DNA of 64,000 nucleotides from Sophora flavescens. Lineage: Eukaryota > Streptophyta > Magnoliopsida > Fabales > Fabaceae. The notes under the pieces were generated by a model that was given only the letters and a program-made list of their open reading frames with translations, ran no database searches and was not told the DNA's origin. The translations under genes and the position numbers were made by a program. The stretch covers positions 32,329,652 to 32,393,651 of the forward strand of contig CM061070.1 in assembly GCA_030762895.1 (NCBI GenBank), given 5' to 3'. Shown piece by piece: positions 1 through 11,830 of this stretch. The stretch's first letter is position 1, and every line of letters starts with the position of its first letter.

Positions 1-560
1 GAAAAATTAAGGATAATAAATCAAAGATCACTTAATTAAATGAATAAGATATTGATATTAAATCCTGATATTATCTAAAATAACCTTATCTGGTTAAAAG
101 AGGTAATATCCCTTAAATTAAGGAATCATATCTCAAAAGAGATATCAAGAGACAAATCATATCTCAAAAGAGATATTAAGAGATAAATCAAATCTCTAAA
201 AGATATTAAGAGATAAATCAGATCTCTAAGAAATAGGGGAATCCTATTATAAAAGGAGGAGTACCCCTCATAAGAAACTCACTTTTCACTGGAATCCCGG
301 TGACTCTCCCTTAAGTGCATTAGAGGAACTAGCGTCGACCAAGAGACTCTCAGACAGTCCTTGCTCCCTAGTACTCATCCGATACAAAATTAGGGGATCG
401 AGATCACCGCCCTACCAAGGGTTGAACTTAGAACTACGTCTGGCTTTGATTCCCACTGGGATACGTAGGACCGGAATATCAGATTCTTTCAAGCCAAAAT
501 CTAAATCAACTCCCTTGGTTTAACGTTCTATGGCGAGATTTCGGCAAATCGGATCTCGGT
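1..560 (+). mobile_element. Ogre/Tat-like LTR fragment (Ty3/gypsy), 3' part of an LTR
   Basis: The stretch has an AT-rich U3-like part with short tandem units built on the word atctcaaaagagatat (about 127-230). A TATA-like box, TATTATAAAAGG (246-257), follows. After it comes a more GC-balanced R/U5-like part ending in a block resembling the ends of legume Ogre LTRs (tacgtctggctttgattccc and gggatacgtagg, about 435-475). No internal coding sequence follows, so this is a solo or truncated LTR. The lineage is inferred from remembered LTR wording, not from coding domains. Confidence 0.4.
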
Positions 561-1083
561 AGGAACAGATCCCACATAAAATTCATGATCTATATAAAAT
601 TGATCAAATAGTAAAAAGTGTGTTGGTAGCATTACTATTCTTTTAAATGTTTTAGGTTTTAGCTCGTTTAATGATTCATGATTCTCAAATTCCCAAACGA
701 GCATCTCCAATGCTCTTCATATAAACAACTCACTTTATTTCTTTAAGTGGGTCATATCAATTTTAAGCAATCCTATCAATTTTCACTCCAATGGAAGTTT
801 ATACGAATAAGTTGCTTAACTCACAAATATTTTCCCTCTCTCTTCAATATCTCATATTCTCTCATACATTTACACACATAAATGTTAAGCAATCCATAAG
901 GAATGATTGCTTATATAAACAACTCTTTTCACTTTTAAGCAACTCAAAATTATATATAACACATTAAAATATTATTTTATTATTAAATAACCTTAAGCAA
1001 CTTTCATTGAAAATACTCGGGTCTGTGTGTGATTGCCATATCAACTTCACCCTTGTCATTTGTCAATATCTTAATAATAATTA
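561..1083. other. AT-rich intergenic, nothing recognised
   Basis: No open frame of substance and no recognisable protein fragment. Short repeated words such as ttaagcaa and aacaactc suggest an old decayed repeat. Confidence 0.5.
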
Positions 1084-1409
1084 GGTGATGTTTGGAAGAG
1101 CTTATTTAAGCTCCTTTTGACTTATCTGATGACATAAGTTCTTATGCAGTGTGTTTGGCAGAGCTTATAAAAATAACTTATGTCATCCCATAAGGAGTTT
1201 TTGACTTATTTTCACAAGTCACTGGGAGAAGCTTATGGAATTATCATAAGAGCTTATGCATTAAACACCCTCTCCGTGTTTTTCACTATTTGAATCCTCT
1301 CATGCTCTTTTCTTTCTTTTTCTTTCTTTAAGCGCTTATGGCATAAGCTCTAATGCGATAAGGTCTTATTTGATAAGCTCTTAATTAAGTTGATTACCCA
1401 AACGCACCC
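1084..1409 (+). mobile_element. Tourist-like MITE (PIF/Harbinger type), copy A, 326 bp
   Basis: The element starts GGTGATGTTTGGAAGAGC and ends CCCAAACGCACCC. It is flanked on both sides by TTA (1081-1083 and 1410-1412), a TWA duplication typical of PIF/Harbinger MITEs. The interior is rich in inverted words (agcttat, cataagctc), so single strands would fold extensively. The same family occurs at 54016-54341 (same length, opposite orientation), in a nested form at 46032-46721, and as a diverged 269-bp relative at 7919-8187. Confidence 0.85.
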
Positions 1410-1951
1410 TTAACATGACATGAAATGCGAGAGCATATTGATAAGGTAAAGTCGGCAATTCTTATGGAGCCGAAATCATGATTACCAAATGGTCTCACTC
1501 TCTTGCTGGACTCTCTAATATATATATCTGCCCCCTAATGAAAAGCCCATTATGTATTGATTTTGAAATATTATCAAAGCTTAAATAGAATCCTCCAAAT
1601 ACCCATATTATCATTTTTTTAAAATGCATATAATTTCGGAATCTAGACAAATTTCTTATTTATAACTACAAATCTTTTCTAAGTTAAGCTCCTGCACCTT
1701 AGTGGACTAGAAGATGTTGGAGGTAGTGCCAGTGGCGAGGTGGTGAATGGTGATCACTGGTCACTGGTCACTGGTCACAGGCCATGATGCATTTGCTCGT
1801 GGTTGCGAATTGTGTGGACAGAAGGTGACAGTGAGGTTGAGAATGTCCTTGGGCTTTGTGGAGGCCTGTGGTGAACAAGAAATATGGACTTTGACTTTTA
1901 GGCCTTGTGTATGGGTCTGGAATGGTTTTCTGGGCTTAACTATTTATTGAG
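1410..1951. other. Intergenic; short tcactgg triplet repeat
   Basis: No gene recognised. Three and a half perfect tandem copies of tcactgg lie at 1754-1778 inside a 67-codon open frame (1747-1950) that resembles nothing known. The frame stops just before the Mutator-like element and is most likely chance. Confidence 0.5.
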
Positions 1952-2932
1952 GGCTTTGTTATTAACACCTTGTTTTTTGCTATTCACATCTTGTAACACC
2001 TTTTTTAATTTTTTTCCCCCAAAATACCTTTTTGTTTCATTCGCATAACCTCCGGAATTTAATTTGGAGTAACTACAATTCCGGAAACACACATCGAATA
2101 AATTCTGGAGTAAATGTGATAGTTTGGGATTTTTAATTTAAATTATCGATTTTGGTGGGGGGTTGGAGTTTTACACATCCGATGTGTTAAATTTTTTACA
2201 TCCGAATTCGTGTTTCCGAATGTGTAAATTGTACATACGGAAATTAGTTTGGTTGATAACCTATACTGTTTTTTGATGTTCTATAAAACACCAAATGTGC
2301 ATTTGTAACATGACTTTCCATACAAAAATTAAACACCTAAATCTAAGATGTTATGTTACTTGGTTAAAAAACGAAAGATGTTAAATAAAAACTTCATCTA
2401 AGGAGAACAAAAGAATCTTCCACATCCTCATCCTCAGCGATAGGCAAAAGAATGTTCCATAACCACCGAACACAACCTTAAATCGATACGCATCATAAGA
2501 AATAACAACAAGACAACATTAAGTTATTTTTGAAAAACTGAATCAAAATTTTTTACACCTCCGAAAACTAATTTCCGGATGTATAATTTACACATCCGGA
2601 AACACAAATCTGGATGTGAAAAATTTAACACATCCGAAATTGTGTTTTTGGTTGTGTAAATTGTACTGGTCATCCGGAAAACAAAATCCGGAAGTATAAT
2701 TTGTAAAGCCTCCAGAAATTATAATCTCGTAGTCAACCAAATTATCACATTTACTCATCCGGAATTGCATTTCTGAATGTATAGTTGGGTTTCCGGAATT
2801 GTATTTCTGGACACTTCCGGAAAGTAAATTCCAGAGTTATGTGAATGAAACGAAAGAGTATTTTGGGAGAAAAAACTTTAAAAAAGTGTTGCAAGGTGTG
2901 AATAGAAAAAAAAGGTGTTAATAGTAAAGCCC
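1952..2932. mobile_element. Mutator-like non-autonomous element with long terminal inverted repeats, 981 bp
   Basis: The left end reads GGCTTTGTTATTAACACC and the right end is its near inverse, GGTGTTAATAGTAAAGCC. The inverted similarity continues inward for roughly 130 bases or more through the words ccaaaatac, tttcattc and ccggaattta. The element is bounded by a perfect 9-bp duplication, TTTATTGAG (1943-1951 and 2933-2941), the size expected of Mutator-like elements. The interior carries many copies of ttccgga/atccgga words in both orientations and no transposase. Confidence 0.85.
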
Positions 2933-2941
2933 TTTATTGAG

Positions 2942-4120
2942 TGAACAAATGGTTTATAAGGCTGAGATAGCTTATCAATATTGTTATAAGAATAAAAATG
3001 CCTTTATATCAAAATTTATATTTTCTTTTTCTTTTACCTCTGACATTTTTTTTTTGTAAATAAACAATGTCATTCATTCATTCTTTATTCATTTTATTTT
3101 TCCTCTTATCTCTTTTCACTCTGATTTTTTCCTCCCTACTTCTTCTCATTATCAAACATACTATTAGGAGTTTAGATTCTTGACTTTTATTTATGGAGAA
3201 AATTTAATTGGGAGGGAGCAACCTTGACAAGTTGTCTAGATCTCATGAAAGAAATTAATCATCATTTATGATGGTGAATATTTTGTACCAATGATATAAT
3301 AACACAAAAAAATTAGTTTTTTTTTTCTCACCAAGATAAAATTTAGGAGGTTAATATAATAGGTTTTTTTTTCTCACCAAGATAATTTTTTTTTGAAAGG
3401 ATCGCCAAGATAAAATTTAAAACAAGATAAGTACAAGTATAATTAAGAGAGATAAAACTCCTCCAAAGTGAATAAAAGTGTAAAGTGAAAAAATGAGTGT
3501 GTATCCATCCTTAATTAATCAAAGTGTATTGAAAAATCAACCGACTTTAACTAATCAATAATAGATACACCTTTACATTTTTAGTTACTTTAGAGGAGTC
3601 TAATTCAATTAAGAGACGATTGTAATGATAATTTTAAAGTAAAGACCCAAACTGATTTCTAACAAAAAAAACCCGGAGACATATTTAGTCATTAAGAAAT
3701 GGAAAATATCGATTTGAGGCATTTTAATCCTCAAAATTTCTAAATGATGTTAAAAAAAAAGACATTTTTAGAATAACTTTTTTCTTTATGATCTTTAGAA
3801 TAACTTTTGATCTCTACCAAAAATTATTTTAAACATCAATGACTAAAATGTCTTAAATTAATATTTTTGATTTTCGAGGAAAGTTTTTTTTTGCACCGGT
3901 TTAGGCCTTTACTCATAATAATATTATATTCATTGAAAGCTGAAAAAATAAAAAATATTACACGGAATGTCCGATCACGCGCTACCTAAAACTTCTTCCT
4001 TTTAGATAGCATACGCCATACGGTGTATTCATAGGAGGTGGCAGCTGTTGAACGAAGAACTCCTTTTGTGTCGAGGCAACACAATTAACGATCTCATACT
4101 TTGAAACGCCGTCATCCGAC
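2942..4120. other. AT-rich upstream region of the ESCRT gene
   Basis: No coding sequence. Short duplicated words occur (ttttctcaccaagataa at about 3323 and 3370). The last 100-200 bases before 4121 are less AT-rich and are the likely promoter-proximal region and 5' UTR of the VPS2-type gene. No convincing TATA box was assigned. Confidence 0.5.
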
Positions 4121-6104
4121 ATGAGTTTTCTGTTCGGTAGTAGAAAGACCCCCGCCGGTACTTCTTTTTCTTCTTCTTCTTTTCATTGTGTTTTTGTTGT
4201 TTCCCAAAAAAATTATTGTGATTGATTGTGTTGATTGAATTAAGCAATTTAGTTAGAAAAAATGTAAAATAAAATAATGTGTAGATTTTTTTTTTTTCTT
4301 TGTTATTTGTGACAGAGGTCTTGAGGGAAAATAAAAGGATGCTAGACAAGTCCATTAGAGAAATAGAAAGGGAAAGACAAGGCTTGCAGACTCAAGAAAA
4401 GAAATTAATTGTTGAGATTAAGAAGAATGCCAAACAAGGACAGATGGTAGTACTATTTTTATTATGTCTTTCTTTTCTGCTTTATTTAGTGAGAGCAAGT
4501 AGTTTATCGTGAGAGAAATGAATCCGAGCCATTATATCATACATAGATGGTCAAGATGAAAAGTTAGTCAATAGTCCTGTGATTACTTAAAAAAATCATG
4601 TGACTTTATATATTAATCATGACCATTCATGCATAATCCAATGGTTAAGATTTTTACCCCTCACACTTGTACACTCCTCTCACATGATATGCCCTCTATA
4701 TGTATTGAGATTATTATGTAGTTTATGTTTGAAGAGAAGTTTGTGGCTTTGTAAGGCTTGTGATTTAATGTAATCGGTGGTGTTTTTGAAGCACTGAGAT
4801 TATTTGATCAGGTATATATATGATCCATAGTCTGGTTCAAACAATTTGTGAGTTTGGCTTGAATTTGTCAGGGGGCAGTGAGAGTGATGGCCAAGGATCT
4901 TATCAGAACACGCCATCAGATTGAAAAGTTTTACAAGCTCAAGTCACAACTACAGGGCGTTGCTTTAAGAATTCAGGTCTGTTTTGCACAACCTTTAACT
5001 TTTTCTTCGCAAGTCGCTGAACTTGAAAGTTTCTTCTTGCATAATGAGCACTTTGGCAATTAGCAGATAAGTTATTACCACCATTGTATTACTGTGATGC
5101 ATATACCTTTGGGTTTGAGACAGTCTAGTTCAATGGAAAATAATTCTGAACCAAGGTTCACTGTTTGTGTTGCACCAACTATTTACAATTTTAATGTAAA
5201 AGCCATAAGTTGTTATACTAAATTATTGATTAACGTAGTCTTTTGATCAATTGATGTTGTCATGACAATTATTTATTTTGGAGGATTCCACAAATTTACA
5301 ATATAAAGGATCTATTGATTTAGGAGCATTTGGAAAATAAAATAGTTTCAGTGTGTCAATGTTCATGCTACAGTAGTGTGGGTACTGTGTTAGGCTTGTT
5401 TTATGTCTTTCAGTTTCATTCTACTCAAGCTCCATAGAAGGCAAGGGTTAGATTTATGGAAGGGCTGGATTTGTTTTGAATAAGGTTTTCTATCCTATAT
5501 AAAGGGATTTTGAAAGCAGTAAGGGTTTTGCTCAGAATTTTCTTAGTCTTTAAAAATGACTCTTTGAGATAAATTTCAGACACTGAAATCCACTCAAGCA
5601 ATGGGAGAGGCTATGAAAGGAGTTACTAAAGCAATGGGTCAAATGAATAGGCAGATGAACTTGCCTTCCTTACAGAAGATAATGCAAGAGTTTGAAAGGC
5701 AAAATGAGAAGATGGAACTAATGTCTGAGGTGATGGGAGATGCAATTGATGATGCTTTGGAAGGTGATGAAGAAGAGGAAGAGACAGATGAGCTTGTGAA
5801 TCAGGTGCTTGATGAGATTGGGATTGATATCAACTCTGAGGTAAGTTGTTTCTTTTATCTGTATCTTCTTGTAACACCAATCAGAACAGAAATTATTCTT
5901 CTATCTGGAGGGGACAGTGTAACACCAATAATAATGGTGATATTTCTTTTGTTCAACATACAGCTTTTGAATACGCCTGCATCAACCTCAGTCACTGCAC
6001 CAGCGGCAAAGAACAGGGTTGCTCAAGCTGAATCAACAGGCAATGATGACAGTGGAATAGATGATGATCTACAGGCTAGGTTAGATAACCTAAGAAAAAT
6101 GTAA
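4121..6104 (+). CDS. VPS2.1: ESCRT-III subunit, VPS2.1/CHMP2A-type, five exons, 224 aa
   Basis: Seen in the sequence: five exons (4121-4157, 4316-4446, 4872-4976, 5580-5840, 5964-6104) joined by GT-AG introns give one frame of 224 residues, the usual length of plant VPS2.1. The short first exon encodes MSFLFGSRKTPA. Its last base completes the glutamate codon that opens exon 2 (VLRENKRMLDKSIREIERE). Exon 3 carries KDLIRTRHQIEKFYKLKSQL, exon 4 the acidic EGDEEEEET stretch, and exon 5 ends in DDDLQARLDNLRKM, the C-terminal MIT-interacting motif bound by the VPS4 ATPase. Known of the family: VPS2 polymerises with VPS24 and SNF7 on endosomal membranes to cut intralumenal vesicles in multivesicular-body sorting. 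The N-terminal half is the basic membrane-binding helical hairpin. The 123-nt intron 4 keeps the reading frame with no stop. The gene looks intact and is convergent with the RING gene downstream. Confidence 0.95.
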
Positions 6105-6425
6105 TGTGTCTGAGGGTATAGGGAAGATGTTTTAAAGGAGGATGAAAATAATGACTCTATGATATTAGGCTGTGTTTTAGTCTGATTTTATTATCAGGTT
6201 TGATGCTAATGTAAAGATTATGCTAAATATTACATATTGAATTTCATAAATATATACACAAGATATTTACTGTGATATATATCTTTTAAATTGTGGATCT
6301 CATCTTTGTAATTGACTTACCCCTTTTATAACTTACCAAAAGATTGATTTTGTAGAATGATAGAACTCTATGAAATCCTTGGTGAGAAATAGAACTATTC
6401 ATATGTATATACTGGATACTGAATA

Positions 6426-6712
6426 CTCATGTGACATTTGGTTCATGGAATCTTTTATTACCAGGTAAGCTATATTCCTGGGAATCTCATTTCCCATTCC
6501 TTAGAATCTTATCTCAGGAATATTTCTTTCTCACTCTCACTCTTGGGAATGAAATGATTTTTTTTTATTTCATTCACAAACTTTATTCCTCGACATCTTT
6601 TATGCCCGTGAATGATTTTTTTTTTCCCTTGTACCAATTATGGAAAACTTTTATTCCCTGCTCACTTTTCCAGGAATATTAAAATGTGTAAGATACCAAA
6701 CACTACCTCAAG
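6426..6712. mobile_element. MITE-like repeat of the 'TTTGGTA' family, copy 1 (degenerate)
   Basis: The right end gataccaaacactacc matches the right end of the copy at 8770-9005 (cttaccaaacgctacc). Both interiors share the words gggaatgtgat or gggaatctcat, ttcattcac, aattttattcct and gggaaaactttattcc. The left end (catttggttcatgg) is more decayed. It lies between the 3' ends of the VPS2-type and RING genes. Confidence 0.6.
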
Positions 6713-6940
6713 GGATTAGTTTTGCATAAATAGTACATGAGTTGTTTACCACTTTACCTCCAAATTTAATGGGAAATAGTAAAACTGATCCTGAAAGAAA
6801 TAAGGGTGAACATAAATGGGCTCACTGTAGGAAGTTTTAAATCTTATCATCCACAGAATATACAAGGAGGAAAGTGTTACTTTTGGGAAGGTAGCTATGT
6901 TAGGAGTGGGATTTTAATGATCTAGGAAAAAGTTCCAAAT

Positions 6941-7384
6941 TCAGGAGGAAAGAATGACTCTGATCATCTGATCATTTTCTTCAGAAGCCACTGTCCCTTT
7001 TGGTGAAGCCACTTTGTCAATCTGAGTTCGGCACAATGGGCAGCCAGAATGAGAGGCAAGCCACTGATCAATGCAAGATGTATGGAAGATGTGTTTGCAG
7101 CTGTGAAGCTTCCTGACACTTTCCTCTTCTTCAAAGTCAGTCAAGCAGATAACACATTCAGTCTGGTTTGTTCCTTCTGCAGCCTCTTCTGCCTTATACT
7201 GAAATGTAATTGAATGTGACTCTAAACTCCTACAAAAAGATAACTTGTCATCAAAAGATATGCCTGTAGTAGGAATGGATGGTATGTCATTGGTACCAGT
7301 GCACCATCCAAACATTGTGACACCAAAAAATGTGAAAGCAATTACTAGTGCTCCAACTATTAGAATCCCAGGGTAGAGATTCAT
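6941..7384 (-). CDS. Membrane-anchored RING-H2 finger protein, probable ubiquitin ligase (ATL-like), 147 aa
   Basis: Seen: one uninterrupted exon. A hydrophobic segment at about residues 5-27 is a single membrane anchor or signal anchor. A RING-H2 domain at 77-118 has its metal ligands in order: C77, C80, C96, H98, H101, C104, C115, C118. The spacing C-x2-C-x15-C-x-H-x2-H-x2-C-x10-C-x2-C, the tryptophan in IDQWLA and the proline in CPLC are those of active E2-binding RING-H2 fingers. Known: plant ATL-type proteins of this plan are E3 ligases on endomembranes or the plasma membrane. At 147 residues it is near the short end of the family. It lacks an obvious GLD motif, so ATL membership is probable rather than certain. 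The substrate is unknown. All key residues are present and no damage is seen. Confidence 0.85.
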   Translation of the reverse strand: MNLYPGILIVGALVIAFTFFGVTMFGWCTGTNDIPSIPTTGISFDDKLSFCRSLESHSITFQYKAEEAAEGTNQTECVICLTDFEEEESVRKLHSCKHIFHTSCIDQWLASHSGCPLCRTQIDKVASPKGTVASEENDQMIRVILSS

Positions 7385-7918
7385 GTCTACTTTATGTCAA
7401 AAAGCCATGACAAGAAAATGGTATTTGTGGAGACACATAAAGAGCCGTGTCCTGATGTGATTGAAGATTACTATGAAGCACAACAACAACAACCATTTCG
7501 TTCTCATCAATGCTGGAGCAGATAAAACCCATAATAGTTTCCTTACGTGATATACTTTAGAATGAATAAAAAAAAAGCACCTTTTGTTTTTAGTGTAAGT
7601 GAATAGAACAAGCATTTTGTGATGGATGAGGATAAGCTAGTTGTATTGTTCAAGCAAGAAAACAGTTGAGTTTTACAATGAAGGGGCATTTCCTCCTTTG
7701 ATGCTGAATTGCAAATGGATTACTAGCTATGAAGAATCTTCTGGCGGCTCTCCACAGCAGGTATAAAAGGGGGTCCCCTTTTTTAATATTATTCCCAGAA
7801 TCCTCCTCGATTTAGCCAAAAATAAAGGAGCATAACATTGGTGTCCAATGAATGTTACTATGTTAAGAGGGAATATTGCATACTTTCTTTTTATAGCGTT
7901 AGATATTTTCATGTATAA
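7385..7918. other. Upstream region of the RING-H2 gene
   Basis: No second gene seen. The region directly 5' of the minus-strand RING gene should hold its promoter and 5' UTR. Short open frames on the minus strand here (up to 72 codons) do not resemble known proteins. No core promoter element was assigned with confidence. Confidence 0.4.
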
Positions 7919-8187
7919 GGCTGCGTTTGGAATAATTTATTTGATCTTATCTTATGGTATATATGTTAATGCAAATGTTTGGAAGAACTTATAAAAATAA
8001 CTTATGATATGTTTATAAGCTGTTTTCAACTAATTTTTATAAGCTCTCTATACTAGCTTATAGAAATAGTTTATGCAGAGTTTAAGCCTAGAAGCTATTT
8101 GATTGTAGAATCAACTTATACACAAGCTCTTATATCATAAGCGTTTATTAAATAAACTCTTAATTAAGTCGTGTATTTAACACACCC
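7919..8187 (+). mobile_element. Tourist-like MITE, diverged 269-bp copy
   Basis: Starts GGCTGCGTTTGGAATAATTT, ends TTTAACACACCC, and is flanked by TAA on both sides (7916-7918 and 8188-8190). The interior shares aacttataaaaataacttat, agcgtttat and gctcttat words with the 326-bp copies but is shorter and more diverged. Confidence 0.75.
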
Positions 8188-8352
8188 TAAATTTATTAAC
8201 TATTCAATAACTCAAGGTCAAGGGGAGTCTCTATGTTTCTAAGATTTATCCGTCGCGTATTTTTCTCAAAAAGAATTAATATTTAGTCCAAAAACATTCA
8301 GGGATAGATCCGAAGTTTTCAAACATTCAGGGATAGTCCGAAAACAACCTAT

Positions 8353-8769
8353 ATGACTAGTTCAACGTTCAAGCATGACAGATGGATCCCTGGACTAAAC
8401 TGTCTCCAATCCTACTCTTCTCATGAGATTTCCTTGGTTGATTCTGTTAAAACGGTCAGAGACTATGTTGGGCATGATGGGAACTGGGACATCCAAAGTC
8501 TCGGTCAGATCCTTCCTCATGCAGTGATAGCAAAAATCCAGGTAGTGAAGCCTCCTTTAGGGATCAATTAGGAAGATCATCTGGCTTGGAATAATAGCAA
8601 CAATGGATGTTTCTCTATGACTGTGGCATATAGAAGCTTAACTATGGATCATTCTCTCTCAGGTTGCAATCCCTATCTTCGAGAAGATTTCGAGTTGGAG
8701 TGGCCATGAGAGAATTTGCCTTTTTCTTTGGAAAGTGATTAAGGGTGCTCTCCTAACCAATGAACAGCG
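8353..8769 (+). pseudogene. LINE (L1-type) pol remnant, 5' half of a split copy
   Basis: The translation HDGNWDIQSLGQILP, followed by a stop and then LAWNNSNNGCFSMTVAYRSL, is the segment that precedes the zinc-finger (zf-RVT) region near the end of plant non-LTR reverse-transcriptase polyproteins (pattern D-x-x-W-x-x-S-x-x-G-x-F-S-V-x-x-A-Y). It then reads LLTNEQRFHM-like and is cut off by a MITE. The rest resumes at 12444. Several in-frame stops make it dead. It is 5'-truncated, as LINE copies often are; no RT core is present. Confidence 0.75.
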
Positions 8770-9006
8770 TTTTCATATGTAGTGTTTGGTATCTTAGATG
8801 GCAAACTATATTCATGGGAATGTGATTTTCGGGAATAAAGTTTTCCCCACCTTCACATAAGGGAATAGAGTTTTCCCAATCATTCACTAATTTTATTCCT
8901 GTTAATCTTTTTATGCCTGAGAATAAATTTTTAAAACTTGTAACAAACATGGGAAAACTTTATTCCCACTCGAGAATACTTTTTCAAAACTTACCAAACG
9001 CTACCA
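8770..9006. mobile_element. MITE-like repeat of the 'TTTGGTA' family, copy 2
   Basis: The left end GTAGTGTTTGGTATC and the right end CTTACCAAACGCTACC are inverted repeats. The element interrupts LINE sequence. The target duplication could not be placed firmly. It is related to the degenerate copy at 6426-6712. Confidence 0.7.
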
Positions 9007-11315
9007 TTGAGGTATGTGTAACAATCTGATTTTTAATTACGCTGTTTAACCGGTTAAAATATAATTAATTATATTTTAATCTGAGAGTTAGAAAGTTATA
9101 TTAAATAAAATAAAATCATATTCATAGTCTCTCTTATGGTAGAAGGTTACGGTGAAATTTTTGGTTTAAAACTCAGATGGAAACCGGTCTGCGATTTTTT
9201 ACTGACAGTATATTTTTATATCGGTAGAAAACCCTAATTTGGCACGAAAACTGAAATTTGCAGATTTTTTTATATTTTGTCCGTGAGGAAGTCTACTTTC
9301 CAAATTTCTGATAAGAAATAAAATGTTTATTCGGACGAATTTTTGTAAAAGTTCGGATGGAAAACAGCCGATGTTTTCACTGACAGTAAGATTTTAATGA
9401 TCAGAAAACCTAATTTTGACTCGTAAACAAAATGGTTTATATTTAAATCATATTTCTAACGAGTTTGGTTGTTTTGAAAATTTTCAACCGAAAACAAAAT
9501 ATTACGCTTTTACACGGGCGTAAAACCCTAATCGGGAAACCGACGGAGTCGAAAACGGAACTGCATAGACCCGTCAAGAGATCGAGACAACGAGTCATAC
9601 ATGATGACTCATGAAGGATGAGTCACCAAGCATTTATGAGCATTAAATGCTAGTAATCATGACTTTTAGGTAAAAAGACCAAAATACCCCCAAGCTTTCG
9701 CAGGTATTAACAAGACACTTCTACGTACTTTTAACCATTCATTTTACATGGTTGTAAACCTCCCACCTCTCCTCAAATTCGTACATCCATATATACTTAA
9801 CCATACCTATTTCGTTTTGCTTTCGTTTCATACCTATTACCTATACATCCATATTCACAAAACCCATTATTTGGACTCTAAGGAACCAAACAAAGCCTAA
9901 ATATAAGCCTATATAAAGAATCAAAACCGCAGCTGCCCTCTCCCCACTTCTCTTCATCTTCCTCACCAAGTTTTCTCCATTTTCTCTAAGCTACAAAACT
10001 CATAAGAACACCGAATCTCCACCGAATATATGACCCTCTTATTTTCTGAAAATCGAAAAACTCTCAACATAAAAGTTGTTCCTATTTATCTCTTATTTCC
10101 ATCAAGGTAAATATCATCAAAAACGGATAAGTATATTAGGATATATGCTCAAAATACCGAAACTGCCCAAAATTCTCAGCAATACACGAAACAGCAGAAA
10201 GAAGGCCCTTTTCACCCATGTTATGATCCGAAACAAATGAAACCTTCAACACAAAAGTTGTTCCTTTTCTTCTTATCTTTCTAACAAGATAAATTTGGTG
10301 AATTTTGGATGAGTATATTGTGAGATACACTCACAATACCATCACACCCTCAAGCTGTCCAATTTTCAACTTAGTGAAGGTTGATCATTTTCTTCATTTC
10401 CTCAATCTTCAAGAGGTAAAAGCTCATATTCTTGATCATCTAAGCTTTCATCTTCATTTATTTCTCATGTTTATGCCATGAATCATATTTTTCCATTCCT
10501 AGATCTAGAACTTAAAAGAATTCTAGAAAATTGTAGAAAAATCCTAAAAATGTGAAACCAATTTCTATGATCTAGTAATGAACCATACTTCCATTATCCA
10601 AGCGCATGTGATCAAAACCATTTTCTTTTCTATTGAACCCTATTTGGCCGAACCTATGTAGTAAAATGGGTTTGGTGTTTTGTTGTTTGTTTTGAAAGTT
10701 AGTACTTGATTTAAGTTCTATAATACTTGTATAGCTTAAATCCAAAAGCTTAGGTTGAGAAAAGAACTCTAACCCTCATTTGGATGAGTTGGCCGAACCT
10801 AGTATCATAGGTTCATATTTAGATCTATTTGATTAATTTGTTAATTTGTTGATTTGGTTGAAGGTGGTTTTGGTAACTCGTGGCGGGATATCAAGATCGT
10901 CGATTTCGTGTTTCCGGTGGTAACTTAGGTGGGGGAAAGAATCAAACTGTCGTCGGAATGGATAAGTAGCATATATTATAATAATTGTGTAGGGCGACCA
11001 AAACCCTACTAGTGGTCGAGTAATCGACAAGACCAAAATCGTATTGGAAACCTTTTCTGTAATACCAATGATGATTTGGGGATTGTAGGTTTATCGACAT
11101 TAGGTTAACCTTATGATATTGAAGATGTCTGGCTTTATTGTTATTGAATTGATTGTGATACACTGGTTGAGGTATTCTACTGGATGTGACGTTTTATTTT
11201 AATGTTTGAATATTCTTGATATTGTGTTATTTTGGTGATATTGGAATATGTTGTTGATATTGTGTTATGCATGATCTGTCTGGTTTTAATATTGTGTTTA
11301 GTGGATTTTAAGCAA

Positions 11316-11317
<2 letters not shown>

Positions 11318-11371
<54 letters not shown>
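11318..11371. repeat. (TA)n microsatellite
   Basis: Twenty-odd TA repeats with a single interruption (tacata), inside the solo LTR. The short open frame over it is not a gene. Confidence 0.95.
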
Positions 11372-11659
11372 TGTTCGAGAGATAATTGTTGGTTTGGGTG
11401 TGAGGATAATGGTGACTTAGAGGTGCCTAGCCTAAACTAATTATTTTAAAGAGGAAGTGTGACATAGAATATGTGTTAAGGCTTTGATGGAAGGTTAAGG
11501 CACTAAGATGTTATTAATGTGGGTTGATGAGATTCATATAGATGTATTGTTATTCACAGCCGTGTGAGTGGAACACACGAGGTCAGGATATCCTATTTTG
11601 GGATATCGGATATTGCGGGTGAGTACCCTATGGATGTGGATGCCGAGGTAGACTACCAT

Positions 11660-11830
11660 AATATTCTTTTAGTTCTTGACACGTTCGAATGTTTTTGGCA
11701 CTGGACCATTTTGGACTGATATTCCTCGACGTGCTCGCATATTCTTGGCACTGGACCGTTTTGGACTAATACTCGTTTAGTCGTTGATGCGTTCGAAAGT
11801 TATTTGCACTGGACTGTTTCGGACTACTAA
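11660..11830 (+). repeat. Imperfect threefold tandem repeat of about 60 bp in the solo LTR
   Basis: Three units share cacgttcgaatgtt or gcgttcgaaagtt, then ttggcactggacc and then ttttggact. Spacing is about 60 bases. Confidence 0.75.
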
